From the NCBI GenBank assembly GCA_009841115.1, contig VXML01000011.1, positions 4,078-51,587 on the forward strand: a stretch of 47,510 nucleotides of DNA, given 5' to 3'. Positions 34,487 to 43,605 of this stretch are shown here, one piece after another. Made by a program: the position numbers and the translations under genes. This DNA comes from Gemmatimonadota bacterium (GTDB lineage Bacteria; Latescibacterota; UBA2968; UBA8231). The notes beneath the pieces are model-generated. The model did not search any database. It saw only the letters and a list, made by a program, of their open reading frames with translations, and was not told where the DNA came from. Each line of letters begins with the position of its first letter. Position 1 is the first letter of the stretch.

Positions 34487-36160
34487 ATGAACAGAGCCGA
34501 ATTTGAAAGCAAACTGAGCGACTACGTGCGAGGCGAGTTATCGTCTGCGGAAGCGCGGCAGATCGAGACCTACTTGGCCGATCACCCGGAAGCGGCCGAC
34601 GATTTGGAGGCCGTGCGTTCCGTGCTGGAGCTAAGTGCTGACATCGGCACGGCCGAGCCACCGGACGCGCTTTTTGCGGCGGCTCGTACCAATGCGCTGG
34701 AGGCGATCCGTGCGGAGGCGGGGGACGAGCACAAAACACAGTCCGCGGCATTTTGGCAACGACTACCGCGACCAGTGTACCTGTCGGGACTGGCCGCCAT
34801 GCTAGCTGGGGTAGTGTTTGGGGTGCTGTGGCAGGGGAGCACTTCGGCATGGGCCGAGGTAGTAGCCGAGGTGCGCAAGCTGAACTCCGTGCGCGTAGAG
34901 GGCTGGATCCGCGGAGAAAAGGGAGAACAAGTGCCAGTGAAGCAGTGGCTCAAGTCCCCGCACTCTTTCCGCTCTGAAGTAGGCACCGGCGCGGCACGGC
35001 GCGAGGTCGTGGTGACCGACGCGAAAATGCAGATGTACGCAGATGGCGTCTGGTATGGGAAAGACATCGACGCGGAAGACGCGTGGTCCATACACAAGCT
35101 CGCCGAGCAACTAGCACTGCCCGCACGCGGGAAACTAGAACTTCGGAGCTACCAAATTGAGCGCGAGGATCAGGGGGCAACGGAGCTTTTTTCGATCTGG
35201 CAACGCTCCTCGCTGGGGAGTAAGACCCCGGCGGATATCCGCTATGAGGTCGAAGTAGATGCTCAGACGCGGTTGCCCAACCACTCCCGCGTTTATCTGG
35301 ATATGGGCCAAGAAGATTGGGAGTTGGTCAGCGAGTTGAACTATCTGGATTACAATGTACCACTGGCGGACGAGCTTTTCGCGGTCGCCGATGATGCGAT
35401 CCAGCCATTGACCCTTTCGGCATCTGAGCCGAATCCGTTCGGTATGATGCTAGAACCGTTTGTACCGTGGAACAGGACGTTTTACATGCCCCTAGACGGC
35501 ATGGATATCATTGTCCATCCTCCTTCGGATGACCAGAGCAAGGGCTTAGGGAGCTACGCTTCTTCCACCGCAGGGGGCATTACGCGCTACGAATTTCACC
35601 GCACTCGGCTGGCCGAAATCGCGCGGAATCTTGGAGAAATGCCGGTGGAAATTCCAGAGCAAAAATTGGCCGAGCAGAGCTACTCTACTCGGATTGCCTA
35701 TAGCCATCGCCTGACCCCCAACGAGCGCATCCAACGCCTCGGTCGCCGCTTTGGTTTTGTCGCTGACGTGGCAGAGCGACAGGGCACTAAGACGCGCTGG
35801 ATTTTTACCCAAGACGGCACAGAGTTTCCAACGAACTCGCAAGCAGGAGGTTCTGAGACCGATGGCAAAAATTACCACGCTACGGGATATCCGCTCGGGT
35901 TTGCGATTTGGAATATGATCGAAAACGCCGCGCTCAACGACCTAGTCGAAGGCTACAACCGAGACCTCGACGAAATCGAGCTGCAATGGGACGGCGCGGC
36001 AGCAGACAATCCCTTTGAGCGTCAAGTAGATATCGACGTCGATTTCGCCGATGGCTGGGACGTGGCTCTCGATTATTTGCGCGAGCAATTCGGGGTGAAG
36101 ATGGAGCGCGTATCCGAGCCGATCACCTACGAGGTGTTGGTGATGCGCCCGTCAAAGTAA
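34487..36160 (+). CDS. Membrane anti-sigma factor with large extracytoplasmic domain
   Basis: The 557-residue protein has a cytoplasmic N-terminus (about 1-95) with L-S-x-Y-V-R-G-E-L-S and Y-L-A-D-H-P-E-A-A, typical of anti-sigma domains. A single membrane segment follows (about 97-115), then ~440 exported residues. The N-terminal His/Cys zinc site of ZAS anti-sigma factors is absent. The exported part begins with a segment reminiscent of LolA/outer-membrane lipoprotein-sorting folds. It contains segments resembling TIGR03435- or STN-type domains (L-A-E-I-A-R-N-L-G-E-M-P-V; A-L-D-Y-L-R-E-Q-F-G-V-K). It presumably binds the ECF factor encoded 5 nt upstream and releases it on an envelope signal. 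Confidence 0.8.
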   Translation: MNRAEFESKLSDYVRGELSSAEARQIETYLADHPEAADDLEAVRSVLELSADIGTAEPPDALFAAARTNALEAIRAEAGDEHKTQSAAFWQRLPRPVYLSGLAAMLAGVVFGVLWQGSTSAWAEVVAEVRKLNSVRVEGWIRGEKGEQVPVKQWLKSPHSFRSEVGTGAARREVVVTDAKMQMYADGVWYGKDIDAEDAWSIHKLAEQLALPARGKLELRSYQIEREDQGATELFSIWQRSSLGSKTPADIRYEVEVDAQTRLPNHSRVYLDMGQEDWELVSELNYLDYNVPLADELFAVADDAIQPLTLSASEPNPFGMMLEPFVPWNRTFYMPLDGMDIIVHPPSDDQSKGLGSYASSTAGGITRYEFHRTRLAEIARNLGEMPVEIPEQKLAEQSYSTRIAYSHRLTPNERIQRLGRRFGFVADVAERQGTKTRWIFTQDGTEFPTNSQAGGSETDGKNYHATGYPLGFAIWNMIENAALNDLVEGYNRDLDEIELQWDGAAADNPFERQVDIDVDFADGWDVALDYLREQFGVKMERVSEPITYEVLVMRPSK

Positions 36161-36181
36161 ACGTTCATCGATGCCATCGGA

Positions 36182-36241
36182 GGCGTCCTATTCGCATACG
36201 GGCCTTTATACAGTAGGGGTCGCGTATGCGAGTGGGACGCC
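36182..36241 (+). promoter_or_regulatory. Long RNA hairpin/inverted repeat upstream of the sulfatase
   Basis: Arms 36182-36200 and 36223-36241 pair over 19 bp, 17 Watson-Crick and two G-U if transcribed plus-ward, around a 22-nt loop. The inner nine (TCGCATACG) and outer seven (GGCGTCC) pair exactly. It ends 18 nt before the sulfatase ATG, with no T-tract. It may be an operator, a structured leader, or the processed end of the anti-sigma mRNA. Confidence 0.7.
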
Positions 36242-36259
36242 CTTATTTATGCAACCATC

Positions 36260-37588
36260 ATGGCCTCTGTCCCCAACATCCTCTTTCTCCTGACCGACAA
36301 CCAGCGCAACGACCTACTCGGCTGCGCCGGCAACCCAATCATCCAAACCCCGAACCTCGACCGGCTTGCCGCAAGCGGCGTCCGCTTCGCAAACGCATTC
36401 TGCACCAGCCCGATCTGCGCCGCCAGCCGGGCGAGCTATCTCACCGGCGTCTATGAAAGCCGCCACCGCTTTACCTTCCTCACACCGCCCCTCCAACGCA
36501 CCTTCACCGACAGCTCCTACCCGGCAGCTCTCAAAAGGGCCGGATACCGCACGGGGCTGATCGGCAAGTTCGGCATTGCCGCAAAAGGAATCGAGCCTTC
36601 TCTCGCAGACGAGGGCGCGCTCGGAAAAATGTTTGACGCGTTCGACAACTACGAACACTGGACTGAAGACGGGTATGAAATCAGGCAGCCGGACGGCCGC
36701 GTGCGCCACCTGACCGACATTACCGGCGACAAAACAATCGACTTCCTCCGCACCCATTCCAGCCAGCCGTTTTGCCTCTCCGTCAGTTTCAATGCGCCGC
36801 ACGCGCAGGACAACGACCCGCGCCACTACATCTGGCCGGCCGCTGAAGACCCTCTCTACGCGGATGCGAAGATACCAGAGCCACTCAACGCCCATCCCGA
36901 CTTCTTCAGGCGGCTGCCGAAATTCCTACGCGAGACGGAAAGCCGCGTGCGCTGGCAGGCCCGCTATGCAACGCCTGAAGACTACCAGCGGAACATGCGC
37001 GGACTGTACAGAATGGTCAGCGGCGTCGATCGCAACATCGGCAGAATTCTCGCGGCGTTAGATCAACTATCGTTGGCTGCCAACACAGTCGTGCTCTTCG
37101 CCTCGGATCACGGGATGTACTATGGCGATCGCGGGCTTAGCGACTGCTGGCAGTTGAACGAACAGTCAATCCGCATTCCCCTGATCGTCTTCGACCCACG
37201 GGCTGACGAGAGCAAGCGAGGGATCGTCCGCGAAGAAATGGCGCTGAATATCGACGTGGCACCAACCATCCTCGAACTAGCTGGTTTGGACGCTGCGGAC
37301 GGAATGCAGGGAAAATCCCTCGTCCCCCTGCTGCGCGGCAAAGAAGCCGAATGGCGCAAGGCGTTCTTCTGCGAGCACCGGTTCGACCGCGCCGACATCC
37401 CCAAGAGCGAAGGCCTGCGCACGCAGCGCTGGAAATACATTCGCTACTACGAGCAACAGCCCGTCTATGAGGAGCTGTATGACCTTCTCAAAGACCCCCA
37501 CGAATCCTGCAATCTCGCAGCAGATTCCAAGTTCGCAGATCAGCTCGCACGGCTGAGACGACGATGCGACGCAAGCCTGTTTCGGTGA
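36260..37588 (+). CDS. Cysteine-type sulfatase (alkaline-phosphatase superfamily)
   Basis: The 442-residue protein has the sulfatase fold signatures. N-I-L-F-L-L-T-D-N-Q holds Asp13; position 14 is Asn where many sulfatases have Asp. Q-T-P-N-L-D-R-L-A follows. The active-site C-A-A-S-R (Cys53-Arg57) fits C-x-[PA]-x-R, so Cys53 should become formylglycine. G-K-F-G (Lys103), N-A-P-H (His181) and S-D-H-G (Asp283, His284) fit the metal and sulfate ligands. The substrate is probably a sulfated glycan or small sulfate ester. No signal peptide is visible at this start, so it may be cytoplasmic. The only candidate maturation protein in the window (43606) lacks catalytic cysteines. Confidence 0.9.
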   Translation: MASVPNILFLLTDNQRNDLLGCAGNPIIQTPNLDRLAASGVRFANAFCTSPICAASRASYLTGVYESRHRFTFLTPPLQRTFTDSSYPAALKRAGYRTGLIGKFGIAAKGIEPSLADEGALGKMFDAFDNYEHWTEDGYEIRQPDGRVRHLTDITGDKTIDFLRTHSSQPFCLSVSFNAPHAQDNDPRHYIWPAAEDPLYADAKIPEPLNAHPDFFRRLPKFLRETESRVRWQARYATPEDYQRNMRGLYRMVSGVDRNIGRILAALDQLSLAANTVVLFASDHGMYYGDRGLSDCWQLNEQSIRIPLIVFDPRADESKRGIVREEMALNIDVAPTILELAGLDAADGMQGKSLVPLLRGKEAEWRKAFFCEHRFDRADIPKSEGLRTQRWKYIRYYEQQPVYEELYDLLKDPHESCNLAADSKFADQLARLRRRCDASLFR

Positions 37589-37606
37589 TCCGGCCGATAT
37601 ACGCCA

Positions 37607-37636
37607 TTGCTACTATCACTGCGGGACTTCTATAGA
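37607..37636 (+). promoter_or_regulatory. Weak possible promoter for the 37686 operon
   Basis: TTGCTA at 37607-37612 and TATAGA at 37631-37636 are 18 nt apart, each matching four of six consensus bases, 50 nt before the chosen start. Confidence 0.25.
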
Positions 37637-37685
37637 TTGACCTAGAGGCACAAGCTTCCCAGATTCGTTTATGTCAAGGACTGAA

Positions 37686-39809
37686 ATGCCAAATCCTTTG
37701 CGTTTAGATCATAGCGTGGATGGTCTGTTTTGCTGGTGGCTACGGTCCCTCTTCGTTTATCTCCTCCTCGTCTTATCTTGCACGTCCCTCTGCGCGACTC
37801 CATCCGCTGCCCAAATTCAGACTTGGAAACTGGGCGGCAGCGGCCTCGCTTGGAACTCCATAGATTCACTAACGACCTTTATCGACTACGAGAGTCATCC
37901 TAGTTCCATACAGCCCGTCTTTTTCACGCCAGACCAGAATGTCCTCTCTTATATCCGCCGCTGGTACACCAGCAAAAATCCGACCCAACTCGACTACTCT
38001 CCCGGCGTCTCGCCCCGTATCTGGCGCGCCGCTGACGTGGGCCTGCTTCCTGCTTCCGCCGCTGAAGTGCTCCATCTCGTCGATGGCATAGAATCCACTC
38101 ACAGCCAACCTGTCTCCGAACAGGATGCGCGTACGATGACGCGCTCGGGATTGGACGTGGAGTGGTACACCATTGATCTGACCGTACCCGTGCCGCTGGG
38201 GCGCTTGGCTTTTTGGATCCCGCCGAGGGGTTTCCGGGATTTCGATGGCGAGCCTATCCTCGACTATATCGTGCCGAGCTTCGAAGTTTCGATAGCTGAG
38301 GAGAAAGCGGATGTCCTGGCCACAGAGACTTTAAACCATCACTACCACTCACTTCCCGAGACTATCGTCCGCGTTAAAGACAATTTTTCGCCCCGGGTAG
38401 AGTTGGGTTTTGCCCGTCGCTACGCGCGTTTTGTGCGCTTTAAACGCTTGCCTGCATTGCGCGATGCGCAGTTGACAGACACTTTCGACGACCTTCCGCT
38501 CCAACTCGGCCAGAGTAGCGGCCTCTTGCCGGGGGTGATTGCCGAGTGGGCGCTTTTTGCCAAGGGCGTGCCGAGGAGGGCTGTTTACGTCTCGCGCATC
38601 GTCGATCTATTGCGCGAGGTGAATTTCGGGCGTCTGTTTTGGACGGCACAAGGGCTGCGTGCGGCAAATGGGGAATTCGCGTTCACGAAAGAAGCGCGTA
38701 CTAGCTTGCATATCGAGGTACGCAGTGGACGTGACCCCGATCCAGACGTCTACCACGAGTACAGTAAAACGGGTGGTGAACTTGTCATTTCGCGCTCGCG
38801 CTACGAAAACTTACGAGAGTCTCCCCACCCGTTCTATAACCTGCCGGGAAATCGCGCCTCCATCGCCTATGACACCAAAAACTGGACCCCGTGGTCGCCT
38901 GCCGTCTCGAACTCGCAAAGTCCATTGCGACGGGGGCGCTACGTGCAGGTGCGCGCCGTCTTGGAGAGCAAGTTTTATGAGGAATTCGTGCGCCTTGACT
39001 CGCTGTGGATTGAAACGGCGGCCCCCTTAGCCAACCGCGTCGTGGGAGAAGTCGCCTTGGAGGCGGTACCAAGCCCACGAGGCGAACGCGTCCAAGTCGG
39101 TTTGGGCAGGCCCCAGAGATTCACCTGCGATATCCGTACCGTGTTCGACGGTGGGGAACGCGGTTTTGATGCGGTTCGCCTACGCTTGGGGGCTAGTGCG
39201 GAGTTACACGAACTCTATATGGGGGCGTCCTTGCAAACAGTGCGCCCCGACAGCGTGGTACAACGGGATGGCTCTCTGGTAGTGTATCTACCGCAGCGAG
39301 TGGCACCGTCGCATCCCGTGCCCTTGCGCCTTGTGTTCTCCACCGAAATTTTTCAATTGGCCAACTCGTTCGTCGGCGAAGTCTTTGTCCGCGGAGAAAG
39401 AGGTGTACCGCAGAGGATCGAAGAGGGGGATGCCTCCGCCGCAGTCGCGAGCAATAGTCTCACGGTTTACGGATTTGGTGGACCGGTCGTCCACATCGGG
39501 GCACTACAATTCTCTTCGGCGGTCATAACCCCCAACGGCGATGGTGCCAATGATCGCCTGCAAGTGCGATACCGACTTCTGCGCCTGACCCAACCCGTCC
39601 CTGTGGAGATGCTTATATACAGCTTGAGTGGGCGGCGTGTTGCCCGCATCGACTTAGGGTTGCAAGACGCCGGCCCGCAAACAGTACAGTGGGATGGGCG
39701 TGACGGTACTGGCAAGGCACTGTCGCCGGGCATCTATCTGCTCAATATCGTCCTGCAAGCGCAAGAAGGAATCGTGCGGCGCACCAGGACAGTGGCTGTG
39801 GCCCATTGA
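37686..39809 (+). CDS. Exported F5/8-like protein with TPNGD C-terminal domain, member 4
   Basis: I choose the ATG at 37686 because AAGGA stands 5 nt before it; an ATG at 37671 is in frame but has no such site. The 707-residue protein has a signal peptide ending P-S-A-A. A discoidin-like region contains L-V-D-G-I-E-S-T. The shared module shows V-R-S-G-R-D-P, W-T-P-W-S-P-A-V and R-R-G-R-Y-V-Q-V-R. The C-terminal domain opens V-I-T-P-N-G-D-G-A-N-D near residue 613 and ends V-A-V-A-H, where the other members end in Tyr. It is the first of a two-gene operon, distant from the 20 kb run but of the same family. Confidence 0.85.
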   Translation: MPNPLRLDHSVDGLFCWWLRSLFVYLLLVLSCTSLCATPSAAQIQTWKLGGSGLAWNSIDSLTTFIDYESHPSSIQPVFFTPDQNVLSYIRRWYTSKNPTQLDYSPGVSPRIWRAADVGLLPASAAEVLHLVDGIESTHSQPVSEQDARTMTRSGLDVEWYTIDLTVPVPLGRLAFWIPPRGFRDFDGEPILDYIVPSFEVSIAEEKADVLATETLNHHYHSLPETIVRVKDNFSPRVELGFARRYARFVRFKRLPALRDAQLTDTFDDLPLQLGQSSGLLPGVIAEWALFAKGVPRRAVYVSRIVDLLREVNFGRLFWTAQGLRAANGEFAFTKEARTSLHIEVRSGRDPDPDVYHEYSKTGGELVISRSRYENLRESPHPFYNLPGNRASIAYDTKNWTPWSPAVSNSQSPLRRGRYVQVRAVLESKFYEEFVRLDSLWIETAAPLANRVVGEVALEAVPSPRGERVQVGLGRPQRFTCDIRTVFDGGERGFDAVRLRLGASAELHELYMGASLQTVRPDSVVQRDGSLVVYLPQRVAPSHPVPLRLVFSTEIFQLANSFVGEVFVRGERGVPQRIEEGDASAAVASNSLTVYGFGGPVVHIGALQFSSAVITPNGDGANDRLQVRYRLLRLTQPVPVEMLIYSLSGRRVARIDLGLQDAGPQTVQWDGRDGTGKALSPGIYLLNIVLQAQEGIVRRTRTVAVAH

Positions 39810-39811
39810 TC

Positions 39812-42145
39812 ATGAACCGTCGCGTGTTCTTCGTCCTTTGGCTCCTAACTTGGTGGGTTTTATCTGCAACTGCCGAGACCTTGACTTTTGCCGATCGCGA
39901 AAGTTGGAGCACTTGGCGCTGGCCGGCTGGCATGGTGCAGATCGATTCCTCGGGATTGCGCCTAACTAGTTTCCGTCGCGAGATAGACGCGATACGCAAC
40001 GCTAGCTCTTTTAGCCACCTCACCCGTAAAGCAGGTCGAGTACAAGGCGGCATATGGTGGGCTGGGTCTAACCCGGAAGAGGCCGAATTGGCCATTGACG
40101 GCGACGCGACCACCTTTTGGCGTCCCGATCCGCTCGACGACGTATTGAAGTGGGTGCTGGAAGTTGATCTAGGGCGTCCGGTGCTAGCGCAGGAGTTGCG
40201 CTTGCGCTTCGCTGAAGGCGGCGACACGCGCCCCTTCAGGCAGTTCAGCGTCTTCGTTGCCGACGGCGAGCGCGCCATCGACAGCGAAGACGAGTTCCGT
40301 TTCCATCAAGTGTACCGCACCACCCTGCCTAACGAGCGGACCCTAGTGCGAATCGCGCCGAGCTATGCGGACGATGCGGTCACGCGCTCACTAGGCTCAT
40401 CTGGATTTGACGAAGAGCGCGAAAGTCTTTATCGCGTCGTGCAGTACGTGCGCGTAGTGGCCGACGAAAAAATTGTCGGTGGGGCGTTGGCCGAAGTGGA
40501 AGTCATTGCCGCCGGCGACAACCTCGTCACTAATCTGTCCGCGCGTGGCGGTTCGCTTTCTAGCGGTCGCTTGGTGCGCAAAGCACAGGATATGGTCGAT
40601 GGTGACATGGACACCTATGCCATCGTCTCCTCCGAACCGTTTCGCTCTGACCTAACAAGCGGCAATGTGCGTGAAACAGATATGTGGTGGCAACTAGATC
40701 TGGGTGCAGTGTTCTGGGTCAACGAAATTTTCCTTGGTTGGCAAAAGCGGATTTTCGCTGGTGCCTCGGCGGGTACAGGTTTCGCCGTGATGGCCTCGGC
40801 AGGCGGACGCACCTTTGCTGACCAGCCGGACTTTGAACCACTACTCCTCCAAGGCGACCGCCAATTCAATGGGGAGTATAATAAGCTGGAGCAGAGCAAG
40901 TTCCGCTACCTATTCAAAGCGCGCAAAATTCGCTACCTGTTTTGGCACGTGTTAGACAAAGAAGGCTGGAGTTCATGGCTGAAGGAGGTCATGCTCTTTG
41001 CGCCAGGTTATCCTGCCGAAGTGGTCCTACACTCGGACTTTATCGATTTGGGAGAGGCGACCAGCGAGCACAGAAAATACGTGCGCCGCATCTCCTATGA
41101 TGGCGACACTCCCCCGGGGACCCGATTATTGCTGCGTTCGCGATCGGGCGATTCGTTGCGGGTCCAATACGTCTTCCGCAACCGCAGAGGAGAGCCGGTG
41201 AGCCAACATATATGGAACAGTTGGCCCAAGGTGCTCAAAGGGCGAATCGATACTACCCTATCAGCGAACGATAGTTGGGACAAGTGGAGCAGCCCATACA
41301 GCACTTCTGGCCAGTCCTTCCTATCGGCGACGCCACGACGCTATCTGCAATTGGAATTGGCACTGATCAGCGAAGATCCCCAGCAAACACCTGCATTGCG
41401 CTGGCTGTCTATCGAATACAGCGATCCGCTGTTGGAGGATGTGAGTGGGCGCGTGCTGCCGCGCAGCGTCCCTGTAAACGAGGAGACAGAGTTTCGCTAC
41501 GAATTGTGGCCGCGTCCGAGCAGGGAGGATCCAGGCTTCGATATGTTACAGCTTAAAACGGGTATGCGCGTTTTTAATCCTCGTGCCGAGACGGCCACCG
41601 GCCCACCGCAGCGCGTCGAGGTGCAAGGCGATTCGATCCTGCTTTTCACTTGGCCGTGCGCCATTCGCGGTGATTCTGTGACCGTGCATTTTTCTGCGCG
41701 TGTTAACAGATATGCTGCCCGGATCGAAGCCGCCGTGGGTAACTCGCGTTTCCCTGGCCTATGGCAGGAAATTGCCGACTCTGAACGCGATGCCCATACC
41801 CTGCTGCTGCCGGATTTGCCAAAAAAAACACGGTTATTAGCCGATATCACCGTAGTCCCCATGGTATGTACCCCTAACGCTGACGGCATCAACGATCAGG
41901 TACACATCAGCTTCGTCGCTCTAAAGGTGGATAATCCCAAGCCAAAAGTGGTCATCACAGATTTGCGAGGACGCACTGTAACCGATATAAGCATGATGGT
42001 TCAGGCGGGAGTGCTGGAGGGACATTGGGATGGTCTCGACCAGAGCGGGGAGTTGGTCGCTCCAGGCATTTATATCATTTACATTGATCTAGTCACCGAA
42101 TCCGGGAGTACAAGAGCCGCACGGACCATCGCCATCGGCTACTGA
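39812..42145 (+). CDS. Exported F5/8-like protein with TPNGD-type C-terminal domain, member 5
   Basis: The 777-residue protein starts at ATG 39812, 2 nt after the previous stop; a TTG at 39806 overlapping that stop is possible. The signal peptide ends L-S-A-T-A. Two discoidin-like regions are clear: I-D-G-D-A-T-T-F-W-R-P-D with L-E-V-D-L-G-R-P-V-L, and V-D-G-D-M-D-T-Y with W-W-Q-L-D-L-G-A-V-F-W-V-N. The shared module has W-D-K-W-S-S-P and A-T-P-R-R-Y-L-Q-L. The C-terminal domain has a variant V-C-T-P-N-A-D-G-I-N-D near residue 684 and ends A-I-G-Y. No terminator is evident in the 91-nt gap to the convergent transporter gene. Confidence 0.86.
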   Translation: MNRRVFFVLWLLTWWVLSATAETLTFADRESWSTWRWPAGMVQIDSSGLRLTSFRREIDAIRNASSFSHLTRKAGRVQGGIWWAGSNPEEAELAIDGDATTFWRPDPLDDVLKWVLEVDLGRPVLAQELRLRFAEGGDTRPFRQFSVFVADGERAIDSEDEFRFHQVYRTTLPNERTLVRIAPSYADDAVTRSLGSSGFDEERESLYRVVQYVRVVADEKIVGGALAEVEVIAAGDNLVTNLSARGGSLSSGRLVRKAQDMVDGDMDTYAIVSSEPFRSDLTSGNVRETDMWWQLDLGAVFWVNEIFLGWQKRIFAGASAGTGFAVMASAGGRTFADQPDFEPLLLQGDRQFNGEYNKLEQSKFRYLFKARKIRYLFWHVLDKEGWSSWLKEVMLFAPGYPAEVVLHSDFIDLGEATSEHRKYVRRISYDGDTPPGTRLLLRSRSGDSLRVQYVFRNRRGEPVSQHIWNSWPKVLKGRIDTTLSANDSWDKWSSPYSTSGQSFLSATPRRYLQLELALISEDPQQTPALRWLSIEYSDPLLEDVSGRVLPRSVPVNEETEFRYELWPRPSREDPGFDMLQLKTGMRVFNPRAETATGPPQRVEVQGDSILLFTWPCAIRGDSVTVHFSARVNRYAARIEAAVGNSRFPGLWQEIADSERDAHTLLLPDLPKKTRLLADITVVPMVCTPNADGINDQVHISFVALKVDNPKPKVVITDLRGRTVTDISMMVQAGVLEGHWDGLDQSGELVAPGIYIIYIDLVTESGSTRAARTIAIGY

Positions 42146-42236
42146 GTATCCCCCGAGGCCGACAGGACACGACTCGTCCGAGTTAGCCATCGCCAACATG
42201 AGCCTGACCTGCACGATACGATTCAATTCATCCGCC

Positions 42237-43514
42237 CTATATGTCCTTGTCTGAACTTTTTTCCGTTAGCCGTTTGGCGTATTCGCCGCGCGGGATGCGG
42301 AAGTACCCCTGAAAGCATAGCACGCCCGCAGCCGTAATCACGGCACTGCACAAAAACAACGCCCGATAGCCCAGCGCGTCGATCATCCAGCCGCCGCCGA
42401 GCGAAACGCCGGCAATGCTGATGCCGTAGGCCATAGTCAGCGCCGAACTCATGGTCACCCGCCAGCGCTCGGGGACCAACTCCTGTTGAAACACAATATA
42501 GACCGAGCGGCGGACCGAACTGAGCGCCACTAGGGCCATACAGGCGGCTCCGGCCACCGCCCAATGGGCGACCAAGGCCAGCGGTATGAGGCACAGCACC
42601 ATCGCCCCAGAGCCCACGGTAATCACCGGCACCCGACCAAAACGCCGACTGAGCGCAGGAGCGGCCAGCGCAGTACAGGCGGCTAGAAGCTGGCCTCCGG
42701 CAGTCAAGCTGCCGATCAGCGCCGTGGAGACCCCAAGGCCGTCATCCATATAGACATTGAAGAAGACGCGGAGACTGTTTTCCGCAGCCATCTGCAAGAA
42801 AGTAACCAAGCTCAAGGCGAGGACGATGGCCAAGGGGAAAGGCGTCGCTTCGCCGCGTTCCCTAGCGGGCGGTTTGGGCGGACGGGAGCGGGTGGCGGCG
42901 ATAGCACCGGCGCTGATAAACAGCACGCCAGCGGATAGCAACAGCGGATAGCGGTAGGGAGCCGGGTGGTCTTCGGTCAGACCAAGGAACGCGGCGAAGA
43001 GTCCGGGCAGCAGGCCACCACACAGGCTGCCGGCAAAACCCGCCAGCGGCCACAGCGCCACCTGAGTCGAGAACACGTGATTGCGCAGTCGCGGCGGACA
43101 GATCAGCGTCAGGAAGGGAATCGAGCAGACGAGGAAGAGCGTATTGCCGAGGACGCCGAGGGCATACGCCCCCATGATCCAAGTTAGCTGCGCGGAGGTG
43201 GGAGCGAACTCGCCGAGGGGCAACAGGCCAAAACCGAGAGCGGCGACCACCATGCCAACGATCATGCTCCGACGCGCCCCCCAGCGGTTGGCCAATAGAC
43301 CCGCGGGCATGCTCAAAAAGGCAAACGACAGTGCGCCAACGGCATTGACTTGGCCGATCAATTGGGGGCCATAGCCCAAGCGCAGGAGATAGAGATTGAG
43401 CAGGACCGTATAGACGCCGCCGAAGATCGTAAAGCCGATCAAGGCTTGGCTGAAGAGCACCAAGCGCACGTCGCGATTGAAAAGCGCCAGCGCCTCGCGA
43501 TGAGTAGAGACCAA
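42237..43514 (-). CDS. Major facilitator superfamily transporter
   Basis: The 425-residue protein has about twelve hydrophobic segments and the MFS loop motif in G-L-L-A-N-R-W-G-A-R-R-S between helices 2 and 3, with the second-half counterpart A-L-S-R-R-F-G-R-V-P. A basic loop (R-S-R-P-P-K-P-P-A-R) separates the halves. The substrate cannot be read. The start is TTG at 43512-43514, with only an A-rich stretch upstream; a GTG 15 codons in is an alternative. It is divergent from the 43606 gene and convergent with the TPNGD operon. Confidence 0.85.
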   Translation of the reverse strand: MVSTHREALALFNRDVRLVLFSQALIGFTIFGGVYTVLLNLYLLRLGYGPQLIGQVNAVGALSFAFLSMPAGLLANRWGARRSMIVGMVVAALGFGLLPLGEFAPTSAQLTWIMGAYALGVLGNTLFLVCSIPFLTLICPPRLRNHVFSTQVALWPLAGFAGSLCGGLLPGLFAAFLGLTEDHPAPYRYPLLLSAGVLFISAGAIAATRSRPPKPPARERGEATPFPLAIVLALSLVTFLQMAAENSLRVFFNVYMDDGLGVSTALIGSLTAGGQLLAACTALAAPALSRRFGRVPVITVGSGAMVLCLIPLALVAHWAVAGAACMALVALSSVRRSVYIVFQQELVPERWRVTMSSALTMAYGISIAGVSLGGGWMIDALGYRALFLCSAVITAAGVLCFQGYFRIPRGEYAKRLTEKSSDKDI

Positions 43515-43522
43515 TTTCTTTT

Positions 43523-43551
43523 TTGACGAAACGGGAGAGGTCGGTTATGTA
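43523..43551 (+). promoter_or_regulatory. Possible promoter for the 43606 gene
   Basis: TTGACG at 43523-43528 and TATGTA at 43546-43551 are 17 nt apart. The -35 is good, the -10 weak (three of six). A TATAGG at 43550-43555 is nearby. Confidence 0.35.
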
Positions 43552-43605
43552 TAGGGCGGTAAATCAACGGCTCGCGGCGAAAAAAGGCAATGCAGCAGAG
43601 GCGAT

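Noticed and set aside
11633..42145. Complete type IX secretion system
   Set aside because: Only possible cargo-type C-terminal domains are seen; no core translocon or motor genes are in the window.
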